Shown: one piece after another, positions 8,443 through 17,300 of the stretch
Layout: each line of letters begins with the position of its first letter
How positions within the stretch are numbered: the first letter of the stretch is position 1
NCBI GenBank assembly: GCA_013298665.1
Contig: JAAFIK010000032.1
Coordinates: 1 to 52,647 of the forward strand
DNA: 52,647 bases
DNA from: Chitinophagales bacterium
GTDB lineage: Bacteria; Bacteroidota; Bacteroidia; Chitinophagales; Chitinophagaceae
Reading direction: 5' to 3'
The notes under the pieces: generated by a model
Told to the model about the DNA's origin: nothing
Databases searched by the model: none
What the model saw: the letters and a program-made list of their open reading frames with translations, nothing else
Made by a program: the position numbers and the translations under genes

Positions 8443-9594
8443 CTACATCACCACCCCGGTTCCCTCCTCAATACCCACCAGATAAACCGCCAGTGGCAAC
8501 CCCGTATCCCGCTGGTATGCGGTACTTAACTGTTCAGTCAGCAGGGGTATATTTTCTTTGCTGATGAGGTTAAGGGTACAGCCACCAAATCCACCGCCCA
8601 TCATCCTTGCGCCCAGTACGCCCGCTTTGCCGCGTACGGCAGCTACGAGATAATCCAGCTCCCTGCAACTTACTTCGTACTGGCTGCTCAGTCCATCGTG
8701 TGCAGCCAGCATGAGCTGCCCCAATGCTGCCAGGTTTCCGGCCTTGAGCTGCGCACAAGCCTGCTGTAAACGGGCGTTTTCCTGTACAACAAACCGGCAG
8801 CGCCTGTCGATTACAGGCGCAAAGGGAAGTACGTATTTGTCGAGCATGGCTTCGGTTACATCCCTCAGGGTATTGACTTCCGGGTGGTAACGCCTGATCA
8901 TGGCTGCACCGGCGGCACATTCCTGCCGCCGGGTATTGTAGGCGGAAGCTGCAAGGCGGTGTTTGACATTGGTATTGAGTAAAACAAACTGATATGACCC
9001 GGTACTGAGGGGGATGTATTCCGCATCAAGGCTGCGGCAGTCCAATTTTATGCACTGGTCTTTTCTGCCCATCATAGAAGCATACATATCCATGATGCCG
9101 CACATGACCCCCGCAAAATGGTGTTCGGCTTGCTGCGCCATACCAATCATGGACGCTTTGCTGATGCCAAACGTAAAAAGGGTATTCAATGCAAACAGGG
9201 TGGCACATTCCAGGGCTGCTGATGAAGACAGGCCTGCCCCAACGGGAAGGTCGCTGTCGATGACAGCATTAAAACCTTGTACGGGATAACCCGCCTGCTG
9301 CAGTTCATGCACCACGCCCAGTATATAATCTGGCCAGCCGGTATCTGTTTTTGTAATACTGGTGAGGGTGGCCTGGTAATGCTCGCCGAACGCGCTGGCA
9401 TAGAAGTGCACCTCGTTGTCGTTGCGCGGATGGATGGCCATATACACGGCTTTGTCGATAGCTGCGGGGAGTACAAATCCTTCATTGTAATCGGTATGCT
9501 CGCCAATGATGTTGACACGACCGGGCGAGCGCACCAGCAGGGCGGGAACATTACCATATATGGCGTGGAAGGTGGCTAATATTTTTTCTTTCAT
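8443..9594 (-). CDS. galK: Galactokinase
   Basis: Phosphorylates alpha-D-galactose to galactose-1-phosphate with ATP, the first committed step of the Leloir pathway, in the cytosol. The galactokinase signature VNIIGEHTDYNEGFVLPAA is near the N-terminus, the GHMP ATP-binding motif LPVGAGLSSSAALE lies at about residue 125, and the C-terminal GHMP motif ARMMGGGFGGCTLNLI is intact. From the ATG at 9594 (MKEKILATFHAIYG) the protein has 383 residues, the normal family length; an in-frame ATG at 9618 would add eight residues. No galT, galE or galM is nearby, so it stands as a single gene. Confidence 0.95.
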   Translation of the reverse strand: MKEKILATFHAIYGNVPALLVRSPGRVNIIGEHTDYNEGFVLPAAIDKAVYMAIHPRNDNEVHFYASAFGEHYQATLTSITKTDTGWPDYILGVVHELQQAGYPVQGFNAVIDSDLPVGAGLSSSAALECATLFALNTLFTFGISKASMIGMAQQAEHHFAGVMCGIMDMYASMMGRKDQCIKLDCRSLDAEYIPLSTGSYQFVLLNTNVKHRLAASAYNTRRQECAAGAAMIRRYHPEVNTLRDVTEAMLDKYVLPFAPVIDRRCRFVVQENARLQQACAQLKAGNLAALGQLMLAAHDGLSSQYEVSCRELDYLVAAVRGKAGVLGARMMGGGFGGCTLNLISKENIPLLTEQLSTAYQRDTGLPLAVYLVGIEEGTGVVM

Positions 9595-9792
9595 TATTCC
9601 AGGGTTACTGAACCGCATGGTGATGCGCGATTACAACAACATTCAAATATCTGCTTTCGCGGGCAATATCTGCCTGCCGGTATACGAAAATTATTCACGA
9701 CTTTAACAGCAGCGCCGCATTCTATCCTGATCCAGTGCGGATAAAATGCGGCTGTTGATTCATGCTGTTAACCGAAAAACCACTAACGATTA

Positions 9793-10149
9793 CTATTGTT
9801 GCTTAATGAACTTAAAATTTCGCTTGCTGCTATCGTCTGCATTTTTGAACTGTACATAAGAGCTGCCCTGTGTAACGCCAGGGATGCCTGCGGTGCCATT
9901 CGGATTTGTTGTTTCAGCCGGTGCTGCATCTTCAGGCCTGACGGTATTGCGGGTCACAGATATCTTCTGCCACTGCAACGGCTTTGTGATACGCCCCGGC
10001 CAACCGACTTTTGCCCCGGATAAGTAATAAAGTGGTTGCCCAATGGAGGGATAAGTATCAGATACCGGTTCGGGCATACCTTGTGCACGAGTCTTTTGCA
10101 GGGTTGCTGACATCAGCAGGATGACGAGTTTGATCAATTGTTTGCGCAT
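9793..10149 (-). CDS. Small exported protein of unknown function
   Basis: 118-residue protein with a signal peptide (MRKQLIKLVILLMSATLQKTRAQG) and a polar mature part of about 95 residues ending SKRNFKFIKQQ. I recognise no domain and there are no Cys pairs. The ATG at 10149 is preferred over 10161 because it places the basic residues directly before the hydrophobic core. It lies between galactokinase and the hybrid regulator on the same strand. The 181 bases upstream carry a palindrome and a 21-bp-spaced direct repeat that could be regulator sites. Confidence 0.6.
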   Translation of the reverse strand: MRKQLIKLVILLMSATLQKTRAQGMPEPVSDTYPSIGQPLYYLSGAKVGWPGRITKPLQWQKISVTRNTVRPEDAAPAETTNPNGTAGIPGVTQGSSYVQFKNADDSSKRNFKFIKQQ

Positions 10150-10196
10150 GTTTCCTTTCATGGTGGAATATTAAATATGATCTGGACTTTTACATT

Positions 10197-10209
10197 CCCA
10201 CCAGGTGGG
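10197..10209. promoter_or_regulatory. Palindrome upstream of the small exported protein
   Basis: CCCACCAGGTGGG is a perfect palindrome with 6-bp arms around a central A, 48 bp before the start codon of the small exported protein. Its position fits an operator for that gene; no regulator is known from the sequence. Confidence 0.35.
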
Positions 10210-10256
10210 GTTGGACAAATTGACGCCAATTGTTCAGAAAAATATTCAGGTGAAAT

Positions 10257-10294
10257 ACTGAAAGATGCGACAGCCAGACTGAAAGATGCGACAG
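10257..10294. promoter_or_regulatory. Two 17-bp direct repeats with 21-bp period
   Basis: ACTGAAAGATGCGACAG occurs at 10257-10273 and again, without a mismatch, at 10278-10294. The 21-bp spacing equals two helical turns, as expected for paired AraC-type sites on one DNA face. The repeats lie 37 bp downstream of the hybrid regulator stop codon and about 108 bp upstream of the small exported protein. Binding by the regulator is inference. Confidence 0.45.
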
Positions 10295-10330
10295 GTATTG
10301 AAAATCAGTACTTTACAGAGTAGAATCCGT

Positions 10331-13300
10331 TTATATAAGAAGCTCAGTGGGTTTTATGCCAAACCGATCGAAGTAGAGTTTGGAGAAATAATGGGGGTCG
10401 TTGAAGCCAACGGCCTGGCTACAGGCAGCAAGGGTAGCAAAACTTTTTTGTTCCAGCAGTTGCCGGGCAAAATGCAGGCGTATCTCTTTAATATAGGTAT
10501 TGGGGGTTAGCCCGGTTTCGGCCTTAATGTTGCGTTGGAGCTGCCGGGTACTCAATCCCATTTCTTCAGCAATATCGTCAACAGTAAATAGGGTCTGATC
10601 CTGTAGTTTCTGTTTTACCAGTTGCTCTATGGACAGAAGCCAGCCAGGTTGCCGGGGTATGGGGTTTCTTGCCGTATCGGGCAGACCGGTCATTGCCGTT
10701 TCAGGAGTACGCTGGTAGTAGCCCTGTAAAAGATTGCTTACCCTTGCCAGCAGTTCTTCGGTTACAAAGGGTTTGATCATATAATCGTCCACGCCTATGC
10801 GCAAAGCATTCAGTTTATCGTTACTGTTTGTCCGTGCGGTGAGCATGATGACGGGTATCTTTTTCCAGGCTTCCACTTGCTTGATATGGTCGAGAAAGGC
10901 AAAGCCATCCATGACGGGCATCATTATATCGGAAATGATCAGGTTGACGGCCGGGTATTGCTGCTCCGCGTTTTCAAGGATGCGGATGGCTTCAGCACCA
11001 TTGCCAGCGAGAATAATATGGTATTGCGCCAATTCCAGGCTGATGAACTGCTGCAGGCCGATATTGTCTTCCACAAGGAGGATGGTGGTGTTGGGAAAGG
11101 TGATGGGCTGGATGGCGGTAGGCGGGATTTCCATGCTGGCAGGTACCTCATTGGTTATGTTCTTAGGTGAACGGGTGGGGGCGCTGGCTTCCACTGCTGC
11201 CGGGAGGGATACCCAGAACTCGGCACCTTCACCAGGATTACTTTGGAGGGTGATTTGTCCACCCATCAGGAGTACCAGTTCTTTGGTAAAGGCCAGGCCA
11301 ATGCCCGTACCACCCCTGGTGTGCTTTCCGTCTTTGGCCTGGTAGTAGCGTTTAAATACCTGCTCCTGTTCACCCGGTGCGATGCCGAAACCCGAATCTT
11401 TTATGGTCAGCAACAAACTGCCGGGTTCTTCCCGGATGGTGAACTGTACCAGCCCGCCGGGTGGGGTAAACTTAAGTGCGTTAGAGAGGAGATTGTTTAA
11501 GATATCGGTGATTTTGCCTTTATCGACCATATAAGTATTATGGGATGGCAGGTGAGCGTGAAATGACAAGTGTACCTGTTGCAGTGCTGCGGCCTGCTGA
11601 AAGGGTTCAATAAACATTTGCAGGTAGCTGTGGAGATTGACGCTATCCTTTTTTACCTCCAGTTTGCCCGCTTCGAGTTTGGAGAAGTCCAGTATCTCAT
11701 TTACTTTTTGCTGCAGTTCCTGTATGTTTTGTTCAGCCAGTTTAAGATAGGGATAGGTTTGTGGCGAAATGTTTTCCGGTTGCATCAGCTTTTTTACCGG
11801 TCCCGCAATAAGGGTGAGCGGGGTGCGCAACTGGTGCGCCACGTTTACAAAAAAATTCGACTTCATTTCATCCAACTGCATCAGTTCTGCTGCCTGTTTT
11901 TCGATGGTGACTTTATCTGCAATCAGTTCTGCCGTACGCATGTCCACAATTTTTTCCAGTTCTTTTTTGCGTTGTTCAAGCAGGCGGATCCGCCACCGGT
12001 AAAATAGCCGGACGGACATAGCTACAAGCAGTGCTGCCAGTACATAAAACCACCATTTTAAGTACCAGGGTCTCTTTACCCATACACTTATATGCTTTTC
12101 TCCGCTGAAATTACCAGATGGTAACTGGGCCTTTATACGCAGGGTATAATTGCCATAAGGTAACCGGCCAAAGCGGATATCCGGATTGTCTGTTTTTGTC
12201 CAGTCTTTATCCACGCCATCGATCCGGTAATAGTAAACGGTTTTGCGGCTGTTCATATAATCGGGTACGGCTACGGCTATAGCAAAGAACCTGTCGCCCG
12301 GGTTGAGGATGATGCGGTTGGTGGTGAGAAGCTCGTTGGTCAGGTCGACCAGGTTGCCTCTGGTACCGATGTATTGCTGAAGACCCGATACAATTATTGC
12401 ATTGGCATCGGTATTGGTGGTATCGTAAAATGCTTCGGGGTAAAAAGCGATAAGGCCGTTGAGCCCCCCGAAATACAAACGGCCATCTGCCGCCTGGTGG
12501 TGTGCAATACGATTAAACTCGTAATGATTGATGCCATCCTCCTGTGTGTAGAGGGTTACCTGTTCTTCGGTTTTATTGAAGCGCATGAGGCCATAGTCGC
12601 TGCTGATCCAGAGAAACCCGCGCTTGTCTTCATAAACGGCATAGAGGTTATTACTGGAGAGCCCGTTTAGTTTGGAATATTGCCGTTGTTCGCCGGTTGC
12701 TTTATTCCAGCGGATGAGCCCGGCATTAGCTGTTGCGAGCCAGTAGATGCCAGTACTGTCCTGATAGAGGTGTTGGATATAGTCAGACAGCAGGTTGTTT
12801 TTTCCTTTTTCTGTGGTGCCATAATGGGCAGTGATGCCCTTGTCAGGATCGATGCAGTACAGACCGGTACTGGTGGCCAGCCAGGTATTGTTGTTGCGGT
12901 CGCTGGTGATCTGTATAATGACCGATCCCCTTAGCGCTGTATAAGCGTTGTACTGTTGGAATAACGTTACCGTATCACTGAATCTGCTGTCGTACTGAAG
13001 CAATCCTTTTTCGGTACCGATGAGGAGGCGTTTACCGGGGTCAGTGTAGAAGCACCATGATCTTCCCCTTATACCCCTGATGAAGCCGGTTTCCCTTCCT
13101 GTTTCTGCATCCACAATGACAGGGTATCTTGTACCTACAAGATAGCTGCCGGGTTGATAGGGATAAATGGGGAAGCGAATACCCAGGTCTTTACCATTAT
13201 CGGTAAGTTTGTCAGCCAGCGTGGTGCTGCCCGTTTGCAGATTTATCCTGGCTAATCCCTTGTAGGTGGCCACATAGAGCAATTTGCCGTATTGGTGTAT

Positions 13301-14377
13301 ACCCCTGCATTCGTAATGGAAGTTATTGCCTGTATTGTTTCTGTCATTGTAAAGGTAGCGGGTAAACCTTTCTTTTTTTGCTTCAATGAGATATACCCCT
13401 GCATAGGTAGCCAGCCAGGCGAGGCCCTGTTTGTCGATAAGTATTTTCCGTATCGGGCGTTCAAATACGAGGTTTTTTTTGTTGCTGAGGGTAAATATGC
13501 TGTCGCCATTTTCATCATAGCAGCTTATGGCATTTTGTTCTGCTGCCCAGAACAGGTTGCGGCGCAGATCGGGGGTTATCATGGCCCTATCGTGCAGGGT
13601 GAGTGCATGGGGCAGGGTACTGGTGGGTTGGCCGGGTGTTGTGTAGAGGGTAGCGAGGTTTGCTTTGGGGTAAAAAATATACGCGCAGGTTTCTGTAAAC
13701 AAGGCCGGCTCATTGTAACTGAGGGTATCTGTAGGGATCGTTGCAAGGATCTCCCCGCGGGCATTTATTTTTTGGTATTGTCCGCCCTGGCGTCCCCACC
13801 AATTGCCGGTGGTTGTGCGGCTGAGCGGAAAAAAAACCGGAGGTAATGCCTGCGGTAAAAAGCCATTGGCTGTAGTATATATCCAGAGGGTGGATTTTGC
13901 AAAAAAGCAGAGCGTTTTATCCGGTGCGGAAAAGTAATGGCGGATATCCTCCGGTTTGAAGGGACATTTGGGGAATGCATCGGTGAAGTGTATGGGTTTG
14001 CCGGTGGTGGTATTGAAGATATCTATGGACTGGATGTTTGCCCGGAGATAGGTATTGGGATCGGTTCGGGAGAAGAGCCAAAGATTACCTCTGTCATCTT
14101 CCATAATGTTGTGGATATTGTTGTTGGCGAGGCCATTGTTTTCCCTGGTATAATTGGTGAAAGTATATCCGTTATAGCGGCTGAGCCCGGAGCGCGTGGC
14201 GATCCATATAAAGCCACGCGTATCCTGGCAGAGGTCGTAGGTTTCCATATGCGCGAGGCCATCTTTTACGCTCAGGTGGCGGGTGTTGAAAAGATAATGT
14301 TGCCGGGCAGTTATATGCCTTCCGCAGAGTAGCGTGCAGCAGCACAAAAAACACCTTATCAGCCAAGTGTAATACAT
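10331..14377 (-). CDS. Hybrid two-component regulator (HTCS) with AraC output domain
   Basis: Membrane sensor and transcription regulator in one 1348-residue chain. From the N-terminus: a signal sequence (MYYTWLIRCFLCCCTLLCG); periplasmic beta-propeller repeats (motifs such as GLAHMETYDLCQDTRGFIWIA and LYAVYEDKRGFLWISSD) to about residue 690; a Y_Y_Y domain (about 700-765); one transmembrane helix (WWFYVLAALLVAMSVRLFY); HisKA with HQLRTPLTLIAGPVKKL; HATPase (KDSGFGIAPGE, GTGIGLAF); a receiver with phospho-acceptor Asp in IISDIMMPVMDG; and a C-terminal AraC HTH. Such proteins usually sense oligosaccharides and switch on a neighbouring SusC/SusD locus. None is present here, so the target is unknown. 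I chose the ATG at 14377 over 14440 because it begins the signal sequence and a TATCTTTG box lies just upstream. Confidence 0.93.
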   Translation of the reverse strand: MYYTWLIRCFLCCCTLLCGRHITARQHYLFNTRHLSVKDGLAHMETYDLCQDTRGFIWIATRSGLSRYNGYTFTNYTRENNGLANNNIHNIMEDDRGNLWLFSRTDPNTYLRANIQSIDIFNTTTGKPIHFTDAFPKCPFKPEDIRHYFSAPDKTLCFFAKSTLWIYTTANGFLPQALPPVFFPLSRTTTGNWWGRQGGQYQKINARGEILATIPTDTLSYNEPALFTETCAYIFYPKANLATLYTTPGQPTSTLPHALTLHDRAMITPDLRRNLFWAAEQNAISCYDENGDSIFTLSNKKNLVFERPIRKILIDKQGLAWLATYAGVYLIEAKKERFTRYLYNDRNNTGNNFHYECRGIHQYGKLLYVATYKGLARINLQTGSTTLADKLTDNGKDLGIRFPIYPYQPGSYLVGTRYPVIVDAETGRETGFIRGIRGRSWCFYTDPGKRLLIGTEKGLLQYDSRFSDTVTLFQQYNAYTALRGSVIIQITSDRNNNTWLATSTGLYCIDPDKGITAHYGTTEKGKNNLLSDYIQHLYQDSTGIYWLATANAGLIRWNKATGEQRQYSKLNGLSSNNLYAVYEDKRGFLWISSDYGLMRFNKTEEQVTLYTQEDGINHYEFNRIAHHQAADGRLYFGGLNGLIAFYPEAFYDTTNTDANAIIVSGLQQYIGTRGNLVDLTNELLTTNRIILNPGDRFFAIAVAVPDYMNSRKTVYYYRIDGVDKDWTKTDNPDIRFGRLPYGNYTLRIKAQLPSGNFSGEKHISVWVKRPWYLKWWFYVLAALLVAMSVRLFYRWRIRLLEQRKKELEKIVDMRTAELIADKVTIEKQAAELMQLDEMKSNFFVNVAHQLRTPLTLIAGPVKKLMQPENISPQTYPYLKLAEQNIQELQQKVNEILDFSKLEAGKLEVKKDSVNLHSYLQMFIEPFQQAAALQQVHLSFHAHLPSHNTYMVDKGKITDILNNLLSNALKFTPPGGLVQFTIREEPGSLLLTIKDSGFGIAPGEQEQVFKRYYQAKDGKHTRGGTGIGLAFTKELVLLMGGQITLQSNPGEGAEFWVSLPAAVEASAPTRSPKNITNEVPASMEIPPTAIQPITFPNTTILLVEDNIGLQQFISLELAQYHIILAGNGAEAIRILENAEQQYPAVNLIISDIMMPVMDGFAFLDHIKQVEAWKKIPVIMLTARTNSNDKLNALRIGVDDYMIKPFVTEELLARVSNLLQGYYQRTPETAMTGLPDTARNPIPRQPGWLLSIEQLVKQKLQDQTLFTVDDIAEEMGLSTRQLQRNIKAETGLTPNTYIKEIRLHFARQLLEQKSFATLAACSQAVGFNDPHYFSKLYFDRFGIKPTELLI

Positions 14378-14384
14378 ACTGCGG

Positions 14385-14392
14385 CAAAGATA
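14385..14392 (-). promoter_or_regulatory. -7 promoter box of the hybrid regulator
   Basis: Read on the minus strand this is TATCTTTG, a full match to the Bacteroidota -7 consensus TAnnTTTG. It ends eight bases before the chosen ATG, so the transcript would have almost no leader. A TTGG lies 22 bases upstream as a weak -33 candidate. Confidence 0.45.
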
Positions 14393-14656
14393 GGAGTAGT
14401 CCTGATACGCAGTACCAATGCTCAAATCCGGGCTTACCATAGGGTAAGTACGGGGTAAACCCGGCGTTACTAAGGGGCCGGTCTTCTATAACTCTTCTAT
14501 AGGTCGCCGGTATTCCGGTAAGGCGAGCCTCTTTATCCTGAGCGATATGTGCCTTCAGAATGTCATGTCCAGGGCGGAAAACCCCGTCAATCAGCTGGCA
14601 ATGGGCAGATAAAGCAGCGGTATTAACAACAATTTAACCGATTCCTAACAAATTAG

Positions 14657-14687
14657 TTTGTCTACTAATGAATTAGTAGTATATTTG
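14657..14687 (+). promoter_or_regulatory. blaI promoter with palindromic BlaI operator in its spacer
   Basis: TTTG at 14657-14660 and TATATTTG at 14680-14687 form a full-consensus Bacteroidota promoter with a 19-base spacer. The spacer is almost filled by the perfect palindrome CTACTAATGAATTAGTAG (14662-14679; 8-bp arms, 2-bp centre), whose TACTA half-sites resemble known BlaI/MecI operators. A second overlapping inverted repeat, ATTAGT (14652-14657) with ACTAAT (14664-14669), covers the -33 box. A repressor bound here would block RNA polymerase, so the blaI-M56 operon is probably autoregulated. The start codon is 17 bases after the -7 box. Confidence 0.8.
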
Positions 14688-14703
14688 TTTCAAATATTGA
14701 TTT

Positions 14704-15066
14704 ATGGTAAAATTAGCCAAACGGGAAGAACAGATTATGCAGGTGTTCTGGGATTTGAACAAGGCCTTTATCCGGGACATTATTCCATTGCTGCCAGATC
14801 CGAAGCCGCACTACAACAGCGTAGCTACGATGGTGAAGATATTGGAAGAAAAAGGATTTCTTGACCATGAGACTACAGGTAATATGCATTGCTATTTCCC
14901 TATTATCGACCGGGAGAAATACCAGCAATTTGCGTTAAAAGATGTAGTGAGCCAGTATTTTGATAACTCTTACCCGAGAATGCTCGCTTTTTTTGCAAAG
15001 GAGCAAAACCTTACTGAAGCGCAACTCGATGAAATTGTAAAAATCATTAAAAAAGAAAAAAAATGA
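14704..15066 (+). CDS. blaI: BlaI/MecI-family transcriptional repressor
   Basis: 120-residue winged-helix repressor of the penicillinase-repressor family. The N-terminal HTH (LAKREEQIMQVFWDLNKAFI ... NSVATMVKILEEKGFL) and the C-terminal dimer helix region (LTEAQLDEIVKIIKKEKK) are intact. In studied systems BlaI dimers repress target promoters until the partner M56 metalloprotease causes their cleavage. The stop codon overlaps the start of the M56 gene as ATGA, so the two are translationally coupled. The promoter holds a perfect BlaI-type palindrome. The regulated target beyond this operon is not visible; in Bacteroidota such pairs often have no beta-lactamase link. Confidence 0.9.
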   Translation: MVKLAKREEQIMQVFWDLNKAFIRDIIPLLPDPKPHYNSVATMVKILEEKGFLDHETTGNMHCYFPIIDREKYQQFALKDVVSQYFDNSYPRMLAFFAKEQNLTEAQLDEIVKIIKKEKK

Positions 15067-17213
15067 TACCATATATATTGTATGCGTCAATGATTCTTGC
15101 TGTCAGCCTTATATTTTACAAACTGTTGCTGCAAAAGGAAACCTTCTTTTACCTCAACAGGTTTGTGCTGCTTTTCTGTATGGTATTGGCCTTTACGCTG
15201 CCCCTGGTTCAGGTTCCCCAGCAATTGTCATTCAGAAAATCGCCGGCAATCGCAGCAACTCCATCAGTACAGATACCCGGGCCGCAGGGCAATACTACAC
15301 AAAGCAGTGTAAAAGAAGTGCCGGTGCAAACAGCAGTTGCTGAAACATCCCAACAACCCGCTTATGTTGAATTGACCGGGAAATGGCTTGTTTACCTGTA
15401 TTGGTTTGGGGTATTGATATTTGGGCTTAATTTTTTGATGCAGGCTGCGATATTGTTGTACCGGGCTTATTCAAGACCCGTGATTATCGATGGCAAATTC
15501 AGGATTGTGGAAATAACAGGCGACAAGGCACCCTGCTCTTTTGCCAATAATATCTTTATCAATCCGGAGAAATATGACTGGGAAACCTATAACCAGGTAT
15601 TGCTGCATGAAAAAATCCACATCGAACAAAAGCATACGCTCGACCTGCTGCTTGCCGAGATCATGCTGGTTTTTCAGTGGTTCAACCCGTTTGCCTGGCA
15701 ATGGCGCAAAGAACTGGAGAGTAATCTGGAGTTCTTTACAGACGCTCAGATGCTGCGGCAGGATGCTGTAGAAAAAGAAAATTACCAATTAAGTCTTCTC
15801 AGGGTGGCAGCTCCCCATTTTCCACTAAGCCTTACAACAAATTATAATCAATCACTTCTCAAAAAAAGATTAATCATGATGAATTCAAAAAAATCAAACG
15901 TGCATACAACATGGAAATATTTCTTCCTGTTGCCAATGATGGTATTGTTTGTATGCTTTTTTAATGAGCCCATGGCCCAGAGCCGGCATTCCGGGTCAAA
16001 AGAAAAAATCAACTCCGTTAATGATGATAAAGATGGAATGAAAACCACCGGAAACTGGTTTGCCACTATCCGGGAGGACAGGGTAAACATCCAGTTCAGG
16101 AATGAAGACGAGGACGATAATCATTCAAGCGGTACTACTTTTCGCCTGAATGAATTGGGTACGCTCCCGGTTGATAAGCAGGGTACTTTTACACTCATCC
16201 GTGATGCGGGTACGATGGAATTTACGGGTAAGTTTGAAGGCAATAAAGGGATGGGGGATTACAAATTTGTGCCCAGTAAAAGCTTTGGAGAAGAGATGCG
16301 CAGGGAAGGTGTGGACATTAGCAGCGACAAGGATCTGATGGTTTTCTTTATCGTAAACATCAAACGTTCGTATGTGGAAATGCTGAAACGGAATGGTTAT
16401 ACAAAGTTGAACAAAGACAACCTTGTACCCCTTGCTGCACTCGATATCAGTGAGGCTTATATCAGTTCCATTAAGCAGGCAGGATTTAAGGATATAGACC
16501 TGGATAACCTGGTGCCTTTTAAAGCGATGAATATTGACAAGGCTTATATTGAAGAGATACGCAATGCCGGCTATAAGGACCTTACGCCTGATAAGGTAAT
16601 CACGTTCAAGGCACAAGGCATCGATGGAAAGTATATTGCCGATTTTCGCAGTGCAGCAAAAGCAAAAGATACTGAAGAAGGCCGTAATGCCAACGACCAG
16701 AAAGATGCGGGCAGCAAGAGTGATGATAAGGTGGATGAGGATGATTTAATCGCTTTTAAGGCGATGAACATTGACAATGCGTTTGTGGAATCTTTCAAAG
16801 GGCTCGGCTATACCAATATCCCCAACAGCGACCTGATTGCTATGAAATCGCTGGGTATAACAGCGGAGTATATGAAGAGTCTGCAAAATGCGGGTTACCC
16901 CAATATTACGCCCGGTGATGCTGTTGCGATGAAATCGCTCGGGGTAACACCAGAGTATATCAAAAGTTTCCGGAATGCGGGCTATACTGATATCAAAGCG
17001 GATGATATGATTGCTTTAAAATCGCAGAACGTCACACCGGCCCTGTTGAAAGAATATAAAGATCTTGGGTTCAGCGATCTGGACATCGGTGATGTGCTTG
17101 GCGCTAAAGCTACCGGTACTTCACCGGCATTTATTAAGTCTATGAGAGAAAAAGGGCATAACCTGAAGAGTCTGGATAAGTATATTGCTTTGAAGTCTGT
17201 TATTGGTAATTAA
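15063..17213 (+). CDS. BlaR1-like M56 metallopeptidase with C-terminal helical repeats
   Basis: Membrane zinc protease expected to inactivate the overlapping BlaI repressor on signal. The N-terminal part has hydrophobic segments (residues about 3-25, 33-50, 105-130) and the zinc motif HEKIH at residues 182-186 followed by NPFAWQWRKELE, as in M56 peptidases. Another membrane segment (YFFLLPMMVLFVCFF) ends near residue 302. In place of the penicillin-binding sensor of classical BlaR1 there is a polar stretch and then about nine repeats of some 29 residues (pattern Y-I-x-x-x-x-x-A-G-Y ... D-L-I-A-x-K-x-x-x-I), probably helix pairs forming a solenoid. Repeat 4 carries an acidic insert. The inducing signal is therefore unlikely to be a covalently bound beta-lactam. 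Confidence 0.88.
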   Translation: MIPYILYASMILAVSLIFYKLLLQKETFFYLNRFVLLFCMVLAFTLPLVQVPQQLSFRKSPAIAATPSVQIPGPQGNTTQSSVKEVPVQTAVAETSQQPAYVELTGKWLVYLYWFGVLIFGLNFLMQAAILLYRAYSRPVIIDGKFRIVEITGDKAPCSFANNIFINPEKYDWETYNQVLLHEKIHIEQKHTLDLLLAEIMLVFQWFNPFAWQWRKELESNLEFFTDAQMLRQDAVEKENYQLSLLRVAAPHFPLSLTTNYNQSLLKKRLIMMNSKKSNVHTTWKYFFLLPMMVLFVCFFNEPMAQSRHSGSKEKINSVNDDKDGMKTTGNWFATIREDRVNIQFRNEDEDDNHSSGTTFRLNELGTLPVDKQGTFTLIRDAGTMEFTGKFEGNKGMGDYKFVPSKSFGEEMRREGVDISSDKDLMVFFIVNIKRSYVEMLKRNGYTKLNKDNLVPLAALDISEAYISSIKQAGFKDIDLDNLVPFKAMNIDKAYIEEIRNAGYKDLTPDKVITFKAQGIDGKYIADFRSAAKAKDTEEGRNANDQKDAGSKSDDKVDEDDLIAFKAMNIDNAFVESFKGLGYTNIPNSDLIAMKSLGITAEYMKSLQNAGYPNITPGDAVAMKSLGVTPEYIKSFRNAGYTDIKADDMIALKSQNVTPALLKEYKDLGFSDLDIGDVLGAKATGTSPAFIKSMREKGHNLKSLDKYIALKSVIGN

Positions 17214-17300
17214 ACAAGCCATTTTTTCCGGACCGGCTTATACCTGTGTCAGAAGATCGCTGAATAATTAAAGCACAACAGAAAAGTTAAAAGAAGCAGA

